Assembly (NCBI GenBank): GCA_041687495.1 | Contig: JAWLBR010000113.1 | Coordinates: 1-8,206 of the forward strand | DNA length: 8,206 bases | Reading direction: 5' to 3' | Source: JAWLBR01 sp041687495 | Lineage (GTDB): Bacteria; Bacillota; Limnochordia; DTU087; JAAYGB01 | Shown: piece by piece, positions 1 to 5,265 of the stretch | Numbering within the stretch: the first letter of the stretch is position 1 | Layout: each line of letters starts with the position of its first letter | Made by a program: the position numbers and the translations under genes | Notes under the pieces: model-generated | The model's input: only the letters and a program-made list of their open reading frames with translations | Database searches by the model: none | What the model was told of the DNA's origin: nothing

Positions 1-1296
1 GCCGAGTTTGACTCCAAACCCCTGGCCTCAGCCAGCATCGGACAGGTTCATCGGGCGGTTCTTGGCGACGGCACCCAGGTTGTTGTGAAGGTGCAGCGGC
101 CGGGAGTTGCCAATCAGGTCCGAACGGATTTGGAGATTCTGTCCTACTTAGCCAAGGTAGTTGAGGCCAGAGTCGCTGTGGGGTCCATCAGTCTGACCAG
201 CATCGTGGATGAGTTTGCTAGAAGTTTGGGGCGGGAGTTGGACTTTCGGAATGAGGGGTATCAGTTTGACCGATTTCGCGCTATCTTTTCCGGAGACCCT
301 CGGGTAGTAATTCCTGAGGTGCAATGGTCGCTGACCACTAATCGAATTCTGACCTCTCAATATGTGGAGGGCGTGAAGATCGACGACTTGACTGGGTTAG
401 CCCGCTGGGGGCTGAATCCCCAGGAAATTGCCCGAACTGGCGCTGAGTTATTCCTGGAGCAGGTCATGGTACACGGTGTTTTTCACGGCGATCCCCACCC
501 AGGGAACCTGTTGGTGACACCCCAGGGGCAGGTTGTGATGCTGGACCTGGGGATGGTCGGGCGATTGGATGAAGACACCGTGGTTGGCCTTGCTCAACTT
601 TTTACGGCTATCTTGCAGCGGCGGCCAAAGGCAGTAGTGCGGCAGATGGAACGACTAGGTTTTTTGACTGGCAGCGTTGACCGGACAAGGATAGTCGCAG
701 ACATCATGGACGTGGTTGATCGTCACTACGGTCAGCCCATATCTCGTCTCCACGCCGATGTGATTATCCACGAGGGGCTGGAGATTGCCAATCGCCACAG
801 AGTTCGACTCCCCTCAAACTTAATCCTACTGGCCAAAGCACTGCTGACAGTGGAAGGGATAGGTAAGCGCCTGGATCCCGGCTTTAATGTGGTAACCTTT
901 TCCCAGCCCTTCACCAAGGAGCTTGTTCGGCGGCGGCTTTCACCTAAGCGCATTGCCCGTGGTGGATTGGAAAACCTGCAGGAAATCGGTGAGCTGCTGC
1001 AGGAACTGCCGGCGCGGTTAGATCAGACATTGACGTCGCTGGATGAGGGCCGGCTGAAGGTGGGGGTAGAAAACTTGGGGCTGCGCCCCACCCTAAAACA
1101 CATGGATCTGATGGCTAACCGGGTGGCTGTGGCGTTGGTCATGTGTGGCTTGATCATTGGGTCAGCGGTGATTATTCACTCTGGGCGGGGTCCGGAGTGG
1201 CTGGGAATACCACTGCTGGGTATCGTGTGTCTGATTCCCACCATCGCGGCGACATTGGTGTTTCTAGTGTTGTTACTGCGGGCAGGTCGCATCTGA
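1..1296 (+). CDS. ABC1/UbiB-family atypical kinase, membrane-anchored (5' end cut by window edge)
   Basis: The reading frame is open from base 1 to the TGA at 1294-1296, giving 431 visible residues; the true start lies upstream. Seen, in visible-residue numbering: an alanine/serine-rich nucleotide loop followed by SIGQVHRA (about 7-19), a beta-3 lysine in VVVKVQRPG (K30), the helix-C glutamate in ELDFRNE (E85), the catalytic loop HGDPHPGN (162-169) and the metal-binding DLG (182-184). About 190 further residues end in two hydrophobic segments (about 375-392 and 400-428), probably membrane anchors. Family knowledge: UbiB/ADCK proteins have atypical ATPase/kinase activity and support ubiquinone or other isoprenoid-lipid metabolism; the Bacillota members are poorly characterised. 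The KxGQ motif expected further N-terminal would be outside the window. All core motifs visible here are intact, so I see no sign of a pseudogene. The family call is firm; the substrate is unknown, so I give no symbol. Confidence 0.93.
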   Translation, partial: AEFDSKPLASASIGQVHRAVLGDGTQVVVKVQRPGVANQVRTDLEILSYLAKVVEARVAVGSISLTSIVDEFARSLGRELDFRNEGYQFDRFRAIFSGDPRVVIPEVQWSLTTNRILTSQYVEGVKIDDLTGLARWGLNPQEIARTGAELFLEQVMVHGVFHGDPHPGNLLVTPQGQVVMLDLGMVGRLDEDTVVGLAQLFTAILQRRPKAVVRQMERLGFLTGSVDRTRIVADIMDVVDRHYGQPISRLHADVIIHEGLEIANRHRVRLPSNLILLAKALLTVEGIGKRLDPGFNVVTFSQPFTKELVRRRLSPKRIARGGLENLQEIGELLQELPARLDQTLTSLDEGRLKVGVENLGLRPTLKHMDLMANRVAVALVMCGLIIGSAVIIHSGRGPEWLGIPLLGIVCLIPTIAATLVFLVLLLRAGRI

Positions 1297-1420
1297 CCAA
1301 CCTGAGCAACCGATGCTGGCCAGGAGCTTCCAGTGAATCGAAGGGGGGAGCCGCAGGAGTTCACTTTGTTGGTGCCGAACCTAAGTTGAGGGCAGTAGGA
1401 TAGTTTAGAGGGGGAGGGCC

Positions 1421-1777
1421 ATGCAAATTTTCTGGGTGTTGGCCCTGGGGTTCGCCATTTTTGTGGCTACCTTTGCGGTCCAGAACGCCGGAGCGATCAC
1501 AGTTAGGCTGCTGGCTTGGGAGTGGGAGACGTCGGCTGCAGTGGTGGTCTTGGGCTCAGCGGCAGCGGGAGCTTTAGTGGCTGGACTCTTAGGTACTGTG
1601 CGTCAGGTCAGCTTGTCGCTGCGCCTGCGTAACCTGCAGAGCCGGTTTAGCAAGTTAGAGAAAGAACTTGAGAAACGTGGCGGTGTGGAGCAAAGTTCTG
1701 GTTTGGAACTGGATGTGTCTGAACCTATTGAGTCAACAAACGCAGACGCTGAAGAAGAAAGCGAGGGTCTGCGCTGA
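1421..1777 (+). CDS. LapA-domain (DUF1049-like) small membrane protein
   Basis: This 118-residue protein has two hydrophobic helices (about 3-20 and 38-60) flanking a short loop with the phrase FAVQNAGAITVRLLAW, typical of the LapA/DUF1049 domain. A heptad-like charged helix follows (about 63-86, RLRNLQSRFSKLEKELEK), probably a cytoplasmic coiled coil, then a very acidic tail rich in Glu and Asp (about 95-118). The ATG at 1421 is preceded by a purine-rich Shine-Dalgarno (1409-1418). The gene lies 124 bases after the UbiB-like gene; I see no terminator in that gap, so co-transcription is plausible. In E. coli, LapA acts with LapB in control of LPS synthesis at the inner membrane. That role cannot be assumed here, because DUF1049 proteins are also common in Bacillota without LPS, where their role is unclear. 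The domain call rests on pattern recognition of the topology and the VQN motif. Confidence 0.8.
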   Translation: MQIFWVLALGFAIFVATFAVQNAGAITVRLLAWEWETSAAVVVLGSAAAGALVAGLLGTVRQVSLSLRLRNLQSRFSKLEKELEKRGGVEQSSGLELDVSEPIESTNADAEEESEGLR

Positions 1778-1786
1778 TATTTCCGT

Positions 1787-1815
1787 AGCGAAACCGTCCC
1801 TGTGACGGTTTCGTT
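1787..1815 (+). terminator. Hairpin between lapA-like gene and recJ, likely Rho-independent terminator or attenuator
   Basis: Bases 1789-1798 (CGAAACCGTC) pair perfectly with 1804-1813 (GACGGTTTCG) around a 5-base loop. A G-T wobble and an A-T pair extend the stem to 12 bp. The bases that follow are TTGTTTC, a short and interrupted U-tract, so termination may be partial. The hairpin begins 10 bases after the lapA-like stop codon, and its stem ends 23 bases before the recJ start. It therefore fits a terminator for the upstream unit. Because almost no room is left for a recJ promoter downstream, it may instead allow read-through into recJ. Confidence 0.65.
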
Positions 1816-1838
1816 GTTTCAGGTAGGGGGAGTTTGAG

Positions 1839-4523
1839 ATGGGTGCTTTGACCGCCAAACGATGGATTGTGAATCAGGCTGACCCGGAGCGGGCCCAGGC
1901 ATTGGCACAGGCAGTCGGCGTAAGTCCGATTATCGCGCAGCTGCTGCTCAATCGCGGGGTGTGTGATGCCAAAGCAGCGCACGAGTTTTTGTATCCGGAG
2001 CTGGCCAACTTGCACTCTCCATTCCTGCTTCAAGACATGGATGCCGCAGTAGCGGCCATTGTCGATGCAGTTAACCGTGGCAGGCGGATTGTCATCTATG
2101 GCGATTACGATGTCGATGGCACGACAAGCACTTCGCTGCTACTGAAGGTCTTTCGGCAGCTGGAAGTGTCGAACATACAGTACTACATACCAAATCGACT
2201 GGATGAAGGGTACGGTTTGAACCCCGAAGCCGTGCAGCAGTTGGCCCAATCGGGCGCAGGGCTTATTCTCACCGTTGACTGCGGGGTCACAGCAGTGGAA
2301 GAAGTGAAGCTGGCAAATCAACTGGGCATGCAGGTGGTCGTCACAGATCATCACCTGCCGGGGCTGAAATTGCCGGAGGCAGCGGCTGTAGTTGATCCCC
2401 ATCGGGCGGACTGCCAGTATCCCTTTTCCGGGTTAGCGGGAGTTGGAGTCGCATTCAAGCTGGCTCAAGCGCTGCTGCATGTACTGGGCAAAGCACCGGC
2501 GCGGTGGGACCAACTGGGAAGTGAGTTTTTGGATCTGGTAGCTTTGGGTACTATCGCCGATGTAGCGCCGATTAAGGGTGAGAACCGAGCTCTGGTAAAA
2601 TATGGCCTGCGGCAGATGGCGACCACCAGGAATCTTGGTCTTCAGGCACTGCTGGATGTTTCGGGCCTGGCGGGGGAGCAGATTTCTACTCGGAGCGTGG
2701 CGTTCGGACTGGCACCTCGCATCAACGCCATGGGAAGGATGGCTGAGGCCCAATCTGTGGTTCACTTATTGACCACAGACGACGAACTTACTGCTCGTGC
2801 AGTAGCTCAGCAGCTGGACGAGCACAACCGTAAACGGCAAGCCCTGGAAGCAGCTTTGGTTGAGGAAGCTATCGCAGTGGTGGAGTCCGAGGGCTATGCC
2901 GACACGGACAAAGTTCTGGTGGTGGCCAAGGCCGGCTGGCATCATGGGGTTATCGGGATAGTAGCATCCCGTTTAGTGGAACGTTATTACCGACCAGTGA
3001 TCGTGATTGCCCTGGAGGATGGTGTCGGGAAAGGCTCGGCTCGCAGCATAGACGGGTTTGACCTATTCGGTGCTCTCAAGCAGTGCGACTCAGTTCTTGA
3101 GGGTTACGGCGGACATACTATGGCCGCCGGAGTCACCGTTCTAGCGGAAAAACTGTCCGAACTGCGGCAGCGGCTCAACCAGGTGGCCGACTCGTGGCTG
3201 TCAGCTGAGGATCTCGTCCCGAAAGTGGGCGCGGAGCTCGAGGTCTCACTGTCTGACTTGACCATTGACCTGGTGGAACAGATCCAGCTGTTGGCACCCT
3301 TCGGGTCAGAGAATCCGCAGCCGGTGTTCGCCAGCTGCGGTGTTCCGTTGAGCCATACCCGAGCAGTGGGCAAGGACGGACGACATCTGCAGCTGTACTT
3401 CTCCCCGGAGGTTGGTGTCCGACAGGGAGTTGCCTTTAGGCAGGGTCTGCTAGCTGAAGAACTGGTAGGTTTGGCGCAGATAGATATTGCCTACCAACCA
3501 GACATTAACGAATACCAAGGAGTGCGCAGTGTACAGCCAAAAGTGTCGGATATCCGAGTTTCTCAGTCTTACCTGCGCGAAAGCCTGTTGGAACGAGTGA
3601 GTGCAGCCGTCAGCGGCCTACCTGAGAGTACCGCCTATGACGGATGCAGTGGGGCTGACTGGGTGCTTGCCGGTGAAGCTGACGAAACTGCCGCTGCACT
3701 GAGCGAACGCCCGGATACGATCACTGCCCAGGCATGTCGGTGGCTAGACGGTCGGGACGAAGACAAAGGCAGTTATCTCCGAGATCTGCTGGGAGCTAGT
3801 TCGAATCCCATAGTGGTCTGGGTCAGCAGAATTGGGTATGCGATCAGCCTAGCTCGCAATATTGAAAAGGCTTTCCCGGCTCTAGACCAACGGATTGCTG
3901 TTTGGGGGGAGAATATGTCGCTAAGCCTGCAGGATGAGGTAGTGAGCCACCACCAGGCCCACCCGTGGCGGGTAGTAGTCACTGACTCGCACTCACTGCC
4001 CGACCAGCTGCTTGGCCGTCATTCAGACCTAGTTGTCTACCACTGTCCTCCTGGGCCGGTATGTCTGGGAAAGCTCACTCAGTACGGCAGCAAAGCGGGC
4101 GGAGCAATTCATCTTCTCTACGATCAAGCCGATGCCGCTCAGGCCCAGCAGTTGCTGAACTGGTCGTGGCCTGACACAGAGCGACTGCGGAAAACGTATA
4201 TGGCGCTACAGCAGCTGTGTCCGGTGGACAAAGAGCACGAGCTGGAAGCCTTGTTCCTGGATATCGGTGCAAGAGTCAAGCTCACTCGGGCGGGGCTGGC
4301 CAGGGCGCTGGGAGTGCTGGAGGATGTGGGATTGTGCCAGTTGGATACTGACTTCGTCGTGTTAAAAGCCGCCCCGGAAAAGAAACTAGACTTGAAAGTT
4401 TCGGTGCGATATAATACTATTGTTCGCCACAGAGCGGACATGGAGACATGGATTGATTTGACTGTGCATAGGCCACTGGCTGGGTTGCAGCAACTGGCCA
4501 TGGAGGCAGCGGCCAGAGTCTAG
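1839..4523 (+). CDS. recJ: Single-stranded-DNA-specific 5'-3' exonuclease RecJ, long form with C-terminal extension
   Basis: RecJ degrades single-stranded DNA 5' to 3' in recombination, mismatch repair and fork processing, using two metal ions. The 894 residues carry the DHH phosphoesterase motifs in order: GDYDVDG (88-94), VDCG (146-149), DHH (170-172) and VDPH (185-188). NAMGR (296-300) follows. The DHHA1 part has GWHHGVIG (366-373), GKGSARS and GGHTMAAG (424-431). An OB-like segment starts near LAPFGSENP (485-493). Residues about 570-894 form a C-terminal extension of the sort found in Bacillota RecJ. It contains a helicase-C-like stretch (DLVVYHCPPG, 730-739) and a winged-helix-like element (about 815-836). 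E. coli RecJ is about 577 residues and B. subtilis about 786, so this is a long member. The ATG at 1839 follows a strong Shine-Dalgarno (AGGGGGAG, 1825-1832). All core catalytic residues I can identify are present. apt follows after 51 bases with no terminator visible. Confidence 0.97.
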   Translation: MGALTAKRWIVNQADPERAQALAQAVGVSPIIAQLLLNRGVCDAKAAHEFLYPELANLHSPFLLQDMDAAVAAIVDAVNRGRRIVIYGDYDVDGTTSTSLLLKVFRQLEVSNIQYYIPNRLDEGYGLNPEAVQQLAQSGAGLILTVDCGVTAVEEVKLANQLGMQVVVTDHHLPGLKLPEAAAVVDPHRADCQYPFSGLAGVGVAFKLAQALLHVLGKAPARWDQLGSEFLDLVALGTIADVAPIKGENRALVKYGLRQMATTRNLGLQALLDVSGLAGEQISTRSVAFGLAPRINAMGRMAEAQSVVHLLTTDDELTARAVAQQLDEHNRKRQALEAALVEEAIAVVESEGYADTDKVLVVAKAGWHHGVIGIVASRLVERYYRPVIVIALEDGVGKGSARSIDGFDLFGALKQCDSVLEGYGGHTMAAGVTVLAEKLSELRQRLNQVADSWLSAEDLVPKVGAELEVSLSDLTIDLVEQIQLLAPFGSENPQPVFASCGVPLSHTRAVGKDGRHLQLYFSPEVGVRQGVAFRQGLLAEELVGLAQIDIAYQPDINEYQGVRSVQPKVSDIRVSQSYLRESLLERVSAAVSGLPESTAYDGCSGADWVLAGEADETAAALSERPDTITAQACRWLDGRDEDKGSYLRDLLGASSNPIVVWVSRIGYAISLARNIEKAFPALDQRIAVWGENMSLSLQDEVVSHHQAHPWRVVVTDSHSLPDQLLGRHSDLVVYHCPPGPVCLGKLTQYGSKAGGAIHLLYDQADAAQAQQLLNWSWPDTERLRKTYMALQQLCPVDKEHELEALFLDIGARVKLTRAGLARALGVLEDVGLCQLDTDFVVLKAAPEKKLDLKVSVRYNTIVRHRADMETWIDLTVHRPLAGLQQLAMEAAARV

Positions 4524-4560
4524 TCCCAACTGCGGATGCGTTTGCCCGAATTCATCGGTA

Positions 4561-4567
4561 AAGGAAG
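4561..4567 (+). promoter_or_regulatory. Ribosome binding site that fixes the apt start
   Basis: AAGGAAG lies 7 bases upstream of the ATG at 4575. The alternative in-frame ATG at 4536 lies just 12 bases after the recJ stop and has no comparable purine-rich site at the right distance. This supports the downstream start. Confidence 0.75.
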
Positions 4568-4574
4568 TTTGCGC

Positions 4575-5093
4575 ATGGATCTGAAAAGCAAGATCAGAGT
4601 GATTGAGGATTTTCCCCACAAAGGTATTAGTTTTAAGGACATCACAACTTTGCTGGCTGATTCCGAAGCATTTCGCTACACCATTCAGCAAATGGCTCAG
4701 TACTGCCGGGAAAGAAACATAGATACGGTGATAGGGGTTGAATCCCGGGGATTTCTGTTTGGAGCTCCGTTGGCCTATGAGCTGGGATTAGGTTTTTCTC
4801 TAATTCGTAAGCCGGGTAAGCTTCCCGGTGAGATTTTGCGGGTGGAGTACGATCTGGAGTATGGAACCGATGCTTTGGAAGTGCACAAAGATGCAATTCA
4901 GCCCGGGCAGAGGGTGGTTTTGGTTGACGACCTACTGGCTACCGGCGGAACCATCAGTGCAGCCGCCAGCCTCATCGAGCAGTTGGGTGGACAGATTGCC
5001 GGTTTTCTCTTTCTTATTGAGTTGGAGTTTCTAAAGGGTCGAGAGAAACTAGCTGGCTACGACGTCCTTTCTTTGGTCAGGTACGAGCAATAG
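4575..5093 (+). CDS. apt: Adenine phosphoribosyltransferase
   Basis: Apt converts adenine and PRPP to AMP and pyrophosphate in cytoplasmic purine salvage. The 172-residue product begins MDLKSKIRVIEDFP and continues with HKGISFKDIT, the N-terminal pattern typical of bacterial Apt. It has GVESRGFLFG (adenine-side region), the flexible-loop stretch RKPGKLPGE, and the PRPP-binding signature VVLVDDLLATGGT (114-126) with both aspartates (118, 119). The length matches the usual 170-172 residues. I chose the ATG at 4575 rather than the in-frame ATG at 4536, because the longer form adds 13 residues ahead of the conserved MDLK start and lacks a good ribosome binding site. The gene follows recJ closely and is probably co-transcribed with it. 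A clear terminator lies 75 bases after its stop. Proximity to rel is common in Bacillota, and both enzymes touch purine-nucleotide pools. Confidence 0.97.
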   Translation: MDLKSKIRVIEDFPHKGISFKDITTLLADSEAFRYTIQQMAQYCRERNIDTVIGVESRGFLFGAPLAYELGLGFSLIRKPGKLPGEILRVEYDLEYGTDALEVHKDAIQPGQRVVLVDDLLATGGTISAAASLIEQLGGQIAGFLFLIELEFLKGREKLAGYDVLSLVRYEQ

Positions 5094-5164
5094 TTCAGGC
5101 CGTCTTGCTCTAGTCTGTCAAGCGTACTGGCGCAGTGGCCTGTCTGATATGCAGTGGATTTTTG

Positions 5165-5193
5165 GAGACCCGCCAGGTGTGGCGGGTTTCTTT
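5165..5193 (+). terminator. Rho-independent terminator after apt
   Basis: ACCCGCCA (5168-5175) pairs perfectly with TGGCGGGT (5180-5187) around the 4-base loop GGTG. The stem can be extended outwards by a wobble and two more pairs. A T-rich tract (TTTCTTT, 5187-5193) follows immediately. It lies in the 172-base gap between apt and rel. The simplest reading is the end of the recJ-apt transcript; if a rel promoter lay further upstream, it would be a leader attenuator. Confidence 0.83.
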
Positions 5194-5195
5194 GT

Positions 5196-5224
5196 AGGGA
5201 CGTAGACTCCTAACAAGGAATAAT
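5196..5224 (+). promoter_or_regulatory. Possible promoter for rel (weak)
   Basis: AATAAT (5219-5224) matches the -10 consensus at five of six positions and sits in a small AT-rich patch just after the terminator. No good -35 is present at 16-18 bases upstream; the best is a GGGAC-containing stretch near 5197-5201. A promoter is expected here if the preceding terminator is efficient, but the sequence support is thin. Confidence 0.25.
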
Positions 5225-5254
5225 TCTTGGCGACAGGCGCCGGGGAAACGAAAT

Positions 5255-5259
5255 GGTGA
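5255..5259 (+). promoter_or_regulatory. Weak ribosome binding site of rel
   Basis: GGTGA, complementary to the 3' end of 16S rRNA, lies 6 bases before the ATG at 5266. It is shorter than the sites of the neighbouring genes (recJ, dtd). No other start with a better site fits this frame, and the protein N-terminus has the expected length relative to the HD domain. Confidence 0.5.
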
Positions 5260-5265
5260 TTACGT

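Noticed and set aside
85..1296. Start of the UbiB-like gene at the GTG at 85
   Set aside because: The same frame is open to base 1 and encodes the conserved SIGQVHRA loop upstream of 85; the GTG is the Val just before the catalytic lysine, so it is an internal codon.
1333..1389. Short GTG-initiated frame of 18 residues in the gap before the lapA-like gene
   Set aside because: It is very short, uses GTG and lacks a well-placed ribosome binding site; nothing distinguishes it from chance.
1143..1403. 86-codon + strand frame overlapping the end of the UbiB-like gene
   Set aside because: Most of it lies inside the UbiB-like coding region in another frame; the product has no recognisable domain and no ribosome binding site.
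1703..1731. Promoter-like TTGGAA and TATTGA 17 bases apart inside the lapA-like gene
   Set aside because: Spacing is ideal but the hexamers match consensus only 4/6 and 3/6 in coding DNA; that is too weak to call.
4139..4501. 120-codon minus-strand frame within recJ
   Set aside because: It is antisense to a well-supported conserved gene and its translation shows no domain-like pattern; it is a composition-driven shadow.
4828..5034. 68-codon + strand frame within apt
   Set aside because: It is an alternative frame of apt; the Trp/Ser-rich product is typical of an out-of-frame translation.
5094..5265. T-box or other riboswitch upstream of rel
   Set aside because: I found no T-box consensus, no conserved riboswitch core and only one simple terminator hairpin; the gap is also short for a T-box plus terminator.
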